From positions 1-33,264 of the forward strand of contig JAFGSB010000142.1 in assembly GCA_016934825.1 (NCBI GenBank): a stretch of 33,264 bases of DNA, written 5' to 3'. This document shows, piece by piece, positions 17,877 to 26,048 of this stretch. The stretch comes from Candidatus Zhuqueibacterota bacterium (lineage in GTDB: Bacteria > Zhuqueibacterota > Zhuqueibacteria > Residuimicrobiales > Krinioviventaceae). The position numbers and the translations under genes were made by a program. The notes below the pieces were generated by a model. The model was not told the DNA's origin, made no database searches, and saw only the letters and a list, made by a program, of their open reading frames with translations. Position 1 is the first letter of the stretch; each line of letters begins with the position of its first letter.

Positions 17877-18197
17877 CTATTCTGACAGATTATCAGAGAT
17901 TTCCTTAATGATGTTGTTGATTTTACGGATATCTTTCAATCGCCCCTTTTGCGGCTTTATTTTTAATTTTTTAATCGTATTGATGATCGAAAGGAGATTG
18001 CTTTTGTCTTTTGCCGCTTTCGGCAGTTCATCCATCTCAGTTTCCGACAGACTTTTGATACACCAGACCATTTCCGCTTCAAGATTGGTTTGGTATCGGG
18101 AAATGATATCCCTGAATTGGCTTCTCAGAGCCCCTATTTCAGTTAACAATTCTTTACGAATCGCTTTGGTAGTGTTTTCTGAATTTTTTTCTTTCAT
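17877..18197 (-). CDS. Small predicted helical protein of unknown function
   Basis: Protein of 106 residues that I do not recognise. It is rich in Lys, Glu, Ile and Leu, predicted helical throughout, without signal peptide, membrane segment or Cys pairs. The stretch from about 12 to 60 has heptad-like spacing that could form a coiled coil, and the C-terminal half is strongly basic (KKLKIKPQKGRLKDIRKI). It lies between the kinase-like gene (7 bases upstream) and the Ppx/GppA gene (97 bases downstream) on the same strand, so a role with those proteins is plausible. Its Lys-rich tail might bind a polyanion, which is pure inference. The ribosome site is weak, but frame, length and tight spacing support a real gene. 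Confidence 0.65.
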   Translation of the reverse strand: MKEKNSENTTKAIRKELLTEIGALRSQFRDIISRYQTNLEAEMVWCIKSLSETEMDELPKAAKDKSNLLSIINTIKKLKIKPQKGRLKDIRKINNIIKEISDNLSE

Positions 18198-18204
18198 CGG
18201 TTTT

Positions 18205-18888
18205 TTATTTTTCTAATACAATTTCTATTTTTTTTTGCAGATCGGTCAGGATAGCTCTGGGTGATCTATTACCGTTTATTACGGCAAAGCCATACTCTTG
18301 CTGCATTTTATTAAATTCGCTTTTAATTTTTCTCTGAAATTTAATGAAACTGTCGAATATATCACGCGATAAACGAATATCCATTCCGGATTCCCAGTAA
18401 TCCAGGTTGGTATTTTTCTGGAAATTCCGTTCTATTAAAAATCGTGGCGAAACATTAAGATAAAAAACGGCATCGGGAATGAGGGCAATCGCACTATAAA
18501 CATTTCTAAGCCATTCCGGATCGCCGCCGCGGACATTGTCCCTGGCCATTAAAGTATATATATACCGGTCCGCCAGAACGATAAAGCCTGCTTTTAAGGC
18601 CGGAATTATATTATTCTCTAATTGGTCGGCAAAATCAGTCGCGTAAAAAAGGCTCAGTGTTATCGGGCTCAGGGTATTACCCTGCATGGCCTCTTCCAGT
18701 TCCGTACTCACCAGATTCGACCGTTTCAAACCGACGTTTACAGTGGCATGTCCACTGCTTTCCAGCCAATCGGTCAATAAACGGATCTGTGTCGAACGGC
18801 CGGAACCGTCAGCTCCCTCAATAACGATCAGCTTGCCCGTCAGTTCTTCTGTTTTGCAATTGGGTAATCCCTTACCATAAAATTTCAT
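18205..18888 (-). CDS. Thymidylate-kinase-like P-loop protein with Arg in place of the Walker A Lys
   Basis: P-loop protein of 227 residues in the thymidylate kinase family. The Walker A loop reads EGADGSGRSTQ at about 24-34, where codon CGT gives Arg in place of the invariant phosphate-binding Lys. The DRY motif is present as LADRYIYT, and the word ARDNVRGGDPEW follows. In genuine dTMP kinases that place reads close to AYQGGGRG, with the Gln contacting thymine, and an ERPGGT-type motif follows the P-loop. Both are missing here. The C-terminal part has GMDIRLSRD and FIKFQRKI, shared with its tandem neighbour at 18899-19579. It is probably not a housekeeping dTMP kinase and may be a catalytically weakened subunit of a heterodimer with that neighbour. 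The ribosome site is AGGA. Confidence 0.8.
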   Translation of the reverse strand: MKFYGKGLPNCKTEELTGKLIVIEGADGSGRSTQIRLLTDWLESSGHATVNVGLKRSNLVSTELEEAMQGNTLSPITLSLFYATDFADQLENNIIPALKAGFIVLADRYIYTLMARDNVRGGDPEWLRNVYSAIALIPDAVFYLNVSPRFLIERNFQKNTNLDYWESGMDIRLSRDIFDSFIKFQRKIKSEFNKMQQEYGFAVINGNRSPRAILTDLQKKIEIVLEK

Positions 18889-18898
18889 TTATATTTTC

Positions 18899-19579
18899 CT
18901 ATTTTTTTATTTTATACGCAGGTAAATCAATTTGTTCCGTTAAATTTTGACGCACAGCCTGCTGTTGTTTATCAACCGGGCTGGTTGCATCTATTATTGT
19001 AAAGCCGAATTCCTTAGACATGTTATCATAAGCCTGGTTAATTCTTCCCTGAAAAACTCGAAAACTCTCATATGGATCGGGAGATAAATGCAAATCCATA
19101 CCCGCCTCATGATATTTAAGCGTCGGTCGGCTGTCTAAAATACGGCCCGCCGCAATTTTAGGATCAATCTTGAAATAAAATGTAATATCAGGTAATGACG
19201 CAAAACTGTAATTGTTTTTAACCCATTCCGGATCACAACCCCGCACCGTATCCCGGGCAAAGGCTGTAAAAAAATATCTGTCGGCCAAAACGATATAACC
19301 CGCTCTGAGCAACGGCCATATCTGTCTTTCATAACGGTCAGCAAAATCAGTACAATGAATCAGGGAAAATGTTGTGGGAGTTAATAATTGTCTTTTTTTA
19401 CCTTTTTTGGTTGCATTTTTAACCAGGAAGGAAGAATTCCATTCGGTAAAAAAGACTTTATAGTTTTCAATTTCTAGCCATCTTTTAAGCAGATAAATTT
19501 GAGTTGATTTTCCGGAACCATCCAATCCTTCAACTGCAATAAGACGGCCGGGTGTGGAATGTTTTGTTATTTTAACCAT
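18899..19579 (-). CDS. Thymidylate-kinase-like P-loop protein with intact Walker A
   Basis: P-loop kinase-like protein of 226 residues, paralogue of the next gene downstream (10 bases away). Walker A is canonical, EGLDGSGKSTQ at about 18-28. LADRYFFTAFARD follows the second motif, and AGMDLHLSPD with FRVFQGRI closes the domain. As in its partner, the thymine-reading AYQ word of true dTMP kinases is replaced by FARD, and the ERPGGT-type motif is replaced by FTEWNSSFLV. A phosphotransfer activity is likely, but the acceptor is unknown. As first gene of a same-strand series leading to Ppx/GppA and an HD protein, it may belong to phosphate or nucleotide signalling. Automatic annotation will probably name it dTMP kinase, which I would not trust. 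Confidence 0.82.
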   Translation of the reverse strand: MVKITKHSTPGRLIAVEGLDGSGKSTQIYLLKRWLEIENYKVFFTEWNSSFLVKNATKKGKKRQLLTPTTFSLIHCTDFADRYERQIWPLLRAGYIVLADRYFFTAFARDTVRGCDPEWVKNNYSFASLPDITFYFKIDPKIAAGRILDSRPTLKYHEAGMDLHLSPDPYESFRVFQGRINQAYDNMSKEFGFTIIDATSPVDKQQQAVRQNLTEQIDLPAYKIKK

Positions 19580-19828
19580 AATATGCCTGTTTATTTATAA
19601 AAAAAACTGTGCAAACACACCCGAATAACGGACTTTGGACTGATTGATACGTTAAATCCGATCAGGTGATATAATTATAAAATATCATTCTATCAAACAA
19701 ATCAAATAACAACATCCAATCCGAAAACAATAATATAATAGAACGTTAAGATGTCATGTCCGGGTTTAAGCGAACACCGGTGATAAAATATATTATTTAT
19801 ATTAAAAGAAAGCAAGAGTTTAAATTAA

Positions 19829-20662
19829 TTATAATATATTCCTTATATTATTCAGGAATAAAACCGTATTTTCAATATCTTTAATTTGTTTATCACCCGA
19901 GATTTCCCGCTCAATAGTAAGGGGGGCCCGATATCCCAATTCCTCCAGTGTCATAAAAAAGGCCTCAAAGTTAACGTCGCCCTGCCCGGCAACGACTTCC
20001 GTTCCCCAATCCTGCCCCGGATTGTCTGCCCATTTGGCATCTTTGCAATGTACACTTTTCACATAATGACCCAGAAAACGAAGGGCGGAAATCGGTTCGC
20101 CGGCGCCGTAAAGAATCATATTGGCCGGGTCAAAGTTTATGGCCAGGTTAACCCGGTCAACATCATGTATAAATCCCAATAATACTTCCGCTTTTTCCTG
20201 TCCCGTTTCCAGATGTAACCTTTGTTCGTTATTGTGGCAATAATCGCATAATTCCCTTGTTTGTTTTAAAAGTCTCCTGTACGTTTCACTATTTGTATCC
20301 TCGGGTATAAATCCCAAATGCATCCCAAGAATCTTTACGTCCAATGCCCTGGCAAAATCGGAAATTTCTTTACACTCCTGAAGACGTGCATGACAGGTTG
20401 GTTCCGGCGCGAGTCCGACCGTTTTTTCGACCTCGGCTATAGAGGCATAACTTTCACCCTCGAAACCGCAAAAAAGGATAGTGATTTCCACATTTGCTTC
20501 ATTAAATTTATCCATGAGAAGTTGAATTTTGTCCGATGTTCGTTCATTCCGGGGCGGAGTTAATACATGTGCGGTTGTAATATTGAGGGATTTCGCGGTA
20601 TTCAACCGCATTTCCAGCCCGGTATCCGGAATGATGAACAATCCTAATGGCAGGTCTTTCAT
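19829..20662 (-). CDS. TIM-barrel sugar phosphate isomerase/epimerase
   Basis: Xylose-isomerase-like TIM-barrel protein of 277 residues, likely a cytosolic sugar isomerase or epimerase using a divalent metal. Probable metal ligands are Glu in LHLETGQE, Asp in INFDPANM, His in VHCKDAKW and Glu in LTIEREISGD, the standard pattern of the family. The word DWGTEVVAGQGDVNFEAF before the last strand is also typical. The start is set at 20662, where AAGGA lies 7 bases upstream. An ATG 20 codons earlier has no ribosome site and adds a low-quality extension. The substrate is unknown: hydroxypyruvate, inosose and ketohexose-epimerase relatives all share this plan. The gene is single on its strand. Confidence 0.88.
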   Translation of the reverse strand: MKDLPLGLFIIPDTGLEMRLNTAKSLNITTAHVLTPPRNERTSDKIQLLMDKFNEANVEITILFCGFEGESYASIAEVEKTVGLAPEPTCHARLQECKEISDFARALDVKILGMHLGFIPEDTNSETYRRLLKQTRELCDYCHNNEQRLHLETGQEKAEVLLGFIHDVDRVNLAINFDPANMILYGAGEPISALRFLGHYVKSVHCKDAKWADNPGQDWGTEVVAGQGDVNFEAFFMTLEELGYRAPLTIEREISGDKQIKDIENTVLFLNNIRNIL

Positions 20663-21083
20663 TTTAATCCTTTTCTTGTTTTGAATAGATAAATTATTAC
20701 CCGGACATGCAAAAGTATTCAATTCCGGACATAGTTCATGTTTATTTAAAAATTAAAGTTGTCGTAATTATTCAATAGGTCATGCTTGCCGGTGTGACAA
20801 ATTTAACAAATTTTTCAATAATTTAAAGTTTAAAATATATATATTTATGTAAATTTAAATAATCATATTAGAGTTGTCAAGTAATAACTTTTTTTGTATT
20901 TTATAATTATTCATCACTGATGTTCGGTTAAAGATTACATCCACCTGGTCCGAACTTTAAGTTCAATATAAAAGGGTAATATAAAGAATAAAGTTCATTT
21001 TTTCAAACAGATCAGGTTAGTAACTGATATTCAAACTTAACCGCACAGTTGTGTTTATTTAGCGGATTTGTGAAAGGTCACGT
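20663..21083. promoter_or_regulatory. Divergent intergenic region with a possible sigma-70-like promoter for the YbhN-like gene
   Basis: 421 AT-rich bases between divergent genes. On the plus strand TTGTCA (20874-20879) is followed after 17 bases by TATTTT (20897-20902), a fair but not strong match that would give a leader of about 175 bases for the gene at 21084. No coding region or strong hairpin is visible. Confidence 0.35.
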
Positions 21084-22091
21084 ATGAAAAACAAAAGTGT
21101 TGACTGGAAGATTTTATTAGGATTGTTTATTAGTTTAATCTTTCTGTATCTTGCATTCCGAAAAGTTGATTTTCGGGAAATGGGCGCCGCATTTTCAAGG
21201 GCAAATTATTGGTATCTGCTACCAATTATTGTAATCTTGTTTCTCAGCCACTGGTTGCGTGCTTTCAGGTGGAAGTATTTCCTGGCGCCGATTGGTCACA
21301 TTAAAACCGGACCTTTATTCTCAGCCCTAATTATCGGTTATATGGCCAATACTTTTGTACCGGCCCATCTGGGTGATATACTCCGGGCCTTTGTTATCGG
21401 CCGTAAAAACACCGTCTCATCCAGCGCCGTGTTCGGGACCGTCGTTGTTGAAAGGATTGTGGATGTTTTCAGTTTACTGATCCTCATGGCCTTAACAATA
21501 ATTATATTCCCGTTTCCCGACTGGATTCGAAAAAGCGGGTATATTACATTTGCCGTTATCATGATTTTTTCGATATTACTCCTGTTAATGAAGAAATACA
21601 GGCATCAGGGTTTATCGATTATGAATAAAGTTCTGAGATTTTTACCGGAAGGACTGAATATCCGGATAAACTCCATTATCCATTCATTTTTGGACGGCAT
21701 CGTCCCATTAAAAAGCTGGAAGCATTATATTATTGTTTTTATCGTGACGATTCTGATGTGGGGTTGTTACGCGTTAATATTTAACCTTGCCTTTTTAGCC
21801 TTTGATTTTGTGGAATTATATTCCCTGCCCTGGTATGCTTCGATTGTGCTTTTAGTTATTACCACGATCAGTATCGCGGTTCCGTCCTCGCCGGGATATG
21901 TCGGCACCTATCATTATTTATGCCAGATAGGTCTGGTGGAATTTTTTAATGTGCAAAGCGACGCGGCGTTAAGTTTTGCCTTTTTGGCCCATGGAATAAA
22001 TATGATACCCATGTTCATCGCCGGCCTGATCTTTGTTTCCAGAGAGGGGTTGAGTATCAAAAGTTTGAATAAAAAACCCACATTCGAGTGA
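21084..22091 (+). CDS. YbhN/LPG-synthase-TM-like (UPF0104) flippase-type membrane protein
   Basis: Integral membrane protein of 335 residues with about eight membrane segments, of the lysylphosphatidylglycerol synthase transmembrane (flippase) family that includes YbhN, AglD and the membrane half of MprF. Family words visible are SHWLRAFRWKYFL near 52-64, NTFVPAHLGDILRAF near 88-102, VVVERIVDVFS near 120 and the late signature PSSPGYVGTYHY near 265. The synthase half of MprF is absent, so the protein probably moves a lipid-linked molecule across the membrane; the cargo is not known. The ATG at 21084 has an AAAGGT ribosome site. Its stop codon is one base from the stop of the convergent Rad50-like gene. 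Confidence 0.88.
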   Translation: MKNKSVDWKILLGLFISLIFLYLAFRKVDFREMGAAFSRANYWYLLPIIVILFLSHWLRAFRWKYFLAPIGHIKTGPLFSALIIGYMANTFVPAHLGDILRAFVIGRKNTVSSSAVFGTVVVERIVDVFSLLILMALTIIIFPFPDWIRKSGYITFAVIMIFSILLLLMKKYRHQGLSIMNKVLRFLPEGLNIRINSIIHSFLDGIVPLKSWKHYIIVFIVTILMWGCYALIFNLAFLAFDFVELYSLPWYASIVLLVITTISIAVPSSPGYVGTYHYLCQIGLVEFFNVQSDAALSFAFLAHGINMIPMFIAGLIFVSREGLSIKSLNKKPTFE

Positions 22092-22092
22092 G

Positions 22093-24495
22093 TTACATCA
22101 ACTGCGCTTTGCTGATTTGATCATTAACAACAGACACTTCAATAATAACCGGCAGCATATCTTTGATCGGCTCGATATGGGTGATGATGAAAATCTGTCT
22201 GAATTGTGAAGATAATTTACCCAGGGCATTCAGGATCAGATCGCGTCTTTCCGCGTCCTGGGAACCGAAAATTTCATCCAGAACGATGAAATTGATTTGA
22301 TCGCCGCCGCTTCTTTCGGCCACGATCTGGCTGATCGCAATACGCAAACATAAATTTGCCAGGTCCTGTTCACCTCCGGAAAACCGCTGGATCGGGAAAC
22401 AAGAATTCCCGTCATATATTTGTATGTTATAATCCTTGTCAAGTTCAAGAAGGTTATAACGTGACATGGTCGTCAGACTCAGCAGTTCGGATGCGCGGAG
22501 GGCGATCAGCGGACGGATACGGCCCGCCAGTTCAAGTCTGAATTGACCAAAATGTTCGTCCAGTACATTTAAATAGAATATTTCATTTTTTGCTTTTTCA
22601 ATTTCCCGGCGCATGTGCTGCTGCTGTTTTATGTCGGCAGAAAGACCATCTATTTCTTTATTTATCCCTGCAAGCACCTCGCGTACCTCACTCAGACGTT
22701 CTTTAGCCTGATTCAAATTTTCCGTTTTATCATCTACGACTTTTTTTATTTTTTGAAATTTTTTTTCATTGTAATCCAGATCGGTCTGTTTTATTTTCGT
22801 TTTTTCGATTTCATCGGTGATATCCGTTACTGTTTTTTCGGTCAGCCCGATTTCCTGTATCACTTTGTCTTTTCTGCTGACCCGTTCTTCCAGTCCCGCC
22901 GCCTTTTGTTTCAACGTTAAAAGCTTTTCGTATTCGAGTTTGATTTTATTATGACCCGATTCATCGTATTCAATTTCCCCGATATTATTTATTTCCTGGT
23001 CCAGAAGTTTTAATTGTTTGCTGAAATTTTCAATCGCTTCCTGTATACGGGTCAAATTTTTGTTCGCTTCCCGGGCACGGCTGGAATCCTTTAATAATGT
23101 TTCCCGTTCACTGCGCAGTTTTCTCAGGTCCAGTTCCTGTTTTTCCAACTCTGAACTCAACAGTTCATTTTTTTGTGATATGTCCTTGTATTCATTACGA
23201 AGTGATTGTAATAGTTCGTTCAGGTCATTAACAACTTTAGTATAATGTGCGCCCAGCTTCTGTCCGCACAACGGGCATTGCCCGCCGGAACCCACTTTTT
23301 CAATTTGTTCGAGTTTTATTTTTTCTTTTTGACCTTCATTCTGTTTGGATTTTAGTTCGCCTTTAACGGACTGCAATTCCACCCGGAGACCGTTTATTTT
23401 TTCTTCCAGTAGTTTTTCGGCTGCGTAATTTTTTTTCAACATTTTTTCCAGGACCTCAAAAGTTACTGCAATTTGAGTATATTCTTCACCTCTCTTCTCT
23501 TCCTGCTCAAGTGTCGCTCCGAGACGCTTTCTTTCCGCCTGTTTACTGTTCAGAGAGCTGTATTTAACCGCCAGTTGATCCATCCTGTCTTTTTGGTTTT
23601 TTGTTTTTTCAAAACCCGATAACTCTTTGTGTACCGAATTTAGTGTTTGTTCGGCGGTTTGAATGTCAACCAGTTCGTTTTTTGAACGGTCAAGCATTTT
23701 TTCGTTTTCATCCAGCCTCGATAAGAGCTTGCCCAAAAGGATTTCCATTTTTGAAAATTCATCCTTAATTATAGTTTGTTTTTCATACTCTGTTTTGGAT
23801 TCCTTTAACTGGGCGGATTTGTTTTCAACATCTTTTAATAATTCACCTGACCTGTTCTCTTTCTGCCGTTTTTGCTCTTCAAGTATGTTTTTTTGGTCTT
23901 TTAATTCATCGATATTTTTCAGATTTGATTCTTTACCGGCTAAAAAGTTTTGTTTTTTATTCCGATCCTGCCTGACCTGTGACCTTGCCTCGTCAATTTT
24001 ATCAAGTCCTATTAAGCGGTTGATACTCTGACGTCGCTCTTCGGGTCTGAATGTCGACAGTTTTGCAAGGTCTTTCTGCTGTGCAAAAACCGACGTCGTG
24101 AATGAATCATAATCTAAATGTAATAATTTTTCGATATACTCATTGACCCCGCGATCCTGAACCGCCTCCGGTTCCGAATTGCCGTCCCTGTATACCGCGG
24201 CTTCGCTGACAGCGTTTTTACCTTTTAATTTTCGGACGATACGATATTCATGGCCGCCGTAATTGAATTCCATTTCCACCGAACATTTGTCCTTTTCATC
24301 CGAAGAGTGTGTGCGGATTTCCTGTTTATCCGTTCTGCCGAGCCTGTTGCCGTATAAAACCCAGCCAAGGGCTTCGATGATGGTCGATTTACCGGTGCCG
24401 TTTTTGCCGATTATCCCGATGAGATTTTCCGGGAATTCCAACTCAAGAGTTGAAAAACGCCGGTAATTTTCAAGTTTGATATTTTTAATGATCAT
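22093..24495 (-). CDS. Rad50/SbcC-type SMC-like ATPase with zinc hook
   Basis: ABC-type ATPase of 800 residues of the Rad50/SbcC group, which with the Mre11/SbcD nuclease processes DNA ends and hairpins. Walker A is GKNGTGKST at 30-38, followed by the Q-loop word SVFAQQKDLAKL near 137-148. A long coiled coil runs from about 165 to 650 and is broken near 405-412 by the zinc hook CPLCGQKL. The signature is FSGGEQDLANLCLRIA from 705 and Walker B FIVLDEIFGSQD near 733-744, then a D-loop and the switch His in IITHIE. The arms are shorter than in E. coli SbcC (1048 residues). No Mre11/SbcD gene is present within 8 kb on either side, although the two are usually adjacent. The ATG at 24495 has a weak ribosome site. 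Confidence 0.9.
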   Translation of the reverse strand: MIIKNIKLENYRRFSTLELEFPENLIGIIGKNGTGKSTIIEALGWVLYGNRLGRTDKQEIRTHSSDEKDKCSVEMEFNYGGHEYRIVRKLKGKNAVSEAAVYRDGNSEPEAVQDRGVNEYIEKLLHLDYDSFTTSVFAQQKDLAKLSTFRPEERRQSINRLIGLDKIDEARSQVRQDRNKKQNFLAGKESNLKNIDELKDQKNILEEQKRQKENRSGELLKDVENKSAQLKESKTEYEKQTIIKDEFSKMEILLGKLLSRLDENEKMLDRSKNELVDIQTAEQTLNSVHKELSGFEKTKNQKDRMDQLAVKYSSLNSKQAERKRLGATLEQEEKRGEEYTQIAVTFEVLEKMLKKNYAAEKLLEEKINGLRVELQSVKGELKSKQNEGQKEKIKLEQIEKVGSGGQCPLCGQKLGAHYTKVVNDLNELLQSLRNEYKDISQKNELLSSELEKQELDLRKLRSERETLLKDSSRAREANKNLTRIQEAIENFSKQLKLLDQEINNIGEIEYDESGHNKIKLEYEKLLTLKQKAAGLEERVSRKDKVIQEIGLTEKTVTDITDEIEKTKIKQTDLDYNEKKFQKIKKVVDDKTENLNQAKERLSEVREVLAGINKEIDGLSADIKQQQHMRREIEKAKNEIFYLNVLDEHFGQFRLELAGRIRPLIALRASELLSLTTMSRYNLLELDKDYNIQIYDGNSCFPIQRFSGGEQDLANLCLRIAISQIVAERSGGDQINFIVLDEIFGSQDAERRDLILNALGKLSSQFRQIFIITHIEPIKDMLPVIIEVSVVNDQISKAQLM

Positions 24496-24692
24496 ATTTT
24501 GCTTTTGATGGTTTATTTTAACCGGATGAATTACATAAATATAGAAATTTTCCTAAATTTTCCCATTGAAATTTAATGAAATACTTGTATTTAAATATGA
24601 ATTTTATTATATTTATTGTTCAAATCACAGGTATCCGGTTTAGAAAGAGATACGGGTGTTTTATTTATAAAATATATATTTAGGAGTGAATA

Positions 24693-24893
24693 ATGGCAAA
24701 GAAACAGATGACATTTGAACAAAAGGTGAATAAAGGGCACTCTGTGCACGATAAATTTGTTAAAATTGTTTGTTCATCTAAATCTGAAAAGCAAACATGG
24801 AAATTTTCTGAAAAATATGTCAGAATTCCTGAAGGCCAGGATGATAATGGGATCATTACTGATGTCATTAAAAAGATTAATGCAGATGCATAA
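24693..24893 (+). CDS. Small conserved-looking protein of unknown function
   Basis: Protein of 66 residues, no signal or membrane segment, charged throughout (KQMTFEQKVNKGHSVHDKF at the N-terminus, YVRIPEGQDD near the middle). I do not recognise a family. It has a good TAGGAG ribosome site and normal codon use, and the Trm112-like gene starts 20 bases after its stop, so the two are likely one operon. It is divergent from the Rad50-like gene, with 197 bases between the starts. Confidence 0.65.
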   Translation: MAKKQMTFEQKVNKGHSVHDKFVKIVCSSKSEKQTWKFSEKYVRIPEGQDDNGIITDVIKKINADA

Positions 24894-24913
24894 TTAAAAT
24901 AAGGAATTATGTT

Positions 24914-25183
24914 ATGCCGGTAAGCAAAGAATTGCTTGATATTTTGTGTTGTCCCAAAACCAGAGTTGCTTTAAAAGAACTTTCGGCCGAACAAATTAAC
25001 AAAATAAACAAGGAAATTTCCCAAAAAACCATAAACTATGCCGACGGGAAACCGGTAGATAAAGAACTTGAAGAAGGACTTATTACGGAAGACAACAAGA
25101 TTATATACAGGATTGATGAGGAAATTCCAATTATGTTGATCGATATGGGGATCCCGGCAGAACAATTCAAGAGTTTATATTAA
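24914..25183 (+). CDS. Trm112-like (UPF0434) small protein
   Basis: Protein of 89 residues resembling the Trm112/UPF0434 family, small proteins that activate methyltransferases in eukaryotes and archaea and are common but little studied in bacteria. The N-terminus KELLDILCCPKTRVALKEL matches the family start, and IIYRIDEEIPIMLID near residue 70 matches the family end. Usual members read CPVCK or CP-x-C; here there is only the Cys11-Cys12 pair and no second pair, so zinc binding is doubtful. A central insertion of about 20 charged residues makes it longer than the usual 60. The AAGGA ribosome site lies 9 bases upstream. It is probably co-transcribed with the 66-residue gene. Confidence 0.8.
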   Translation: MPVSKELLDILCCPKTRVALKELSAEQINKINKEISQKTINYADGKPVDKELEEGLITEDNKIIYRIDEEIPIMLIDMGIPAEQFKSLY

Positions 25184-25279
25184 GTATTGATACAACCACC
25201 TGTTCATACAACAGGGAAAAGTTATTCCGGGGGTAAATAGCTGAATAAAAGGGGCGAAAAGTAAAAACTATATATATTT

Positions 25280-25828
25280 TTAAAAATTTATGTCGGCCTT
25301 GTCTAAAACGGGTAAATGCCTGTCCTTTTCGGATAGTAAAATATTTTTATTCAAAATAGGCCACTTTATATTTATTGACGGATCGTTCCAGATTACGCCC
25401 CTTTCCGCCAGCGGGGCATAAAATGCGGTGCATTTGTAAAAGAATTCGGCCACTTTTGATAACACATAGAAACCGTGCGCAAAACCGGGGGGGATGTACA
25501 AACCATATTTATTATCTTCCGAAAGCTCTACACCAACCCATTTGCCAAATGTGGGCGATTTTTTTCGTAAATCGACAGCCACGTCGAACACTTTTCCGCG
25601 GGTAACCTGGACAAGTTTACCCTGGGCATGGGGTTCGATTTGGTAATGCAGACCCCTCAGCGTACCTTTCACCGAACTGCTCATATTGTCCTGAACAAAT
25701 TCGGCGTTGATCCCGTGTTCCTTATACTCTTTTTGATTATACATCTCTAAAAAATAACCGCGTTGGTCCGTAAAAATATCCGGCTTGATTAAAACGACAT
25801 CCTTGATTTCTGTGGATAAGAATTGCAT
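25280..25828 (-). CDS. rfbC: dTDP-4-dehydrorhamnose 3,5-epimerase (RfbC)
   Basis: Cupin-fold epimerase of 182 residues, the standard RfbC length, acting on dTDP-4-keto-6-deoxyglucose in dTDP-L-rhamnose synthesis. The active-site residues are recognisable: His61 in TLRGLHYQ, Lys71 in GKLVQVTRG, Tyr131 in FFYKCTAFYAP and Asp in IWNDPSI. FDVAVDLRKKSPTFGKWVG and YIPPGFAHGFYVLS are family words. The ATG at 25828 has a GAGGA ribosome site. The partner genes rfbA, rfbB and rfbD, commonly adjacent, are not in the window. The product should feed surface polysaccharide. Confidence 0.95.
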   Translation of the reverse strand: MQFLSTEIKDVVLIKPDIFTDQRGYFLEMYNQKEYKEHGINAEFVQDNMSSSVKGTLRGLHYQIEPHAQGKLVQVTRGKVFDVAVDLRKKSPTFGKWVGVELSEDNKYGLYIPPGFAHGFYVLSKVAEFFYKCTAFYAPLAERGVIWNDPSINIKWPILNKNILLSEKDRHLPVLDKADINF

Positions 25829-26048
25829 TTTTTCGTCCTCTGTTATTTTATCACATTTAATAAAAGCGGTTGTTGTTCCGGTTTGATCCCGGATATTTGT
25901 CTGGAATGATAAAAATTTTCTTTAATTTACCCATATTTGATGCTCCAGTCAATAATTTTCCTGATTTAAATATTTTAATTGAATATTATTCTCCTGGTTT
26001 GCATATTTATTAAAATTGAATTCATTGCTGACATATTTTGGATAAAAA

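Noticed and set aside
18205-19579. Calling the two kinase-like genes tmk (thymidylate kinase)
   Set aside because: Both lack the AYQ thymine-contact word and the ERPGGT-type motif, and one lacks the Walker A Lys; a housekeeping tmk assignment is not supported.
25199-25215. Hairpin CCTGTT/AACAGG after the Trm112-like gene as a terminator
   Set aside because: Only 6 bp with a 5-base loop and followed by GAAAAG, with no T-run on either strand.
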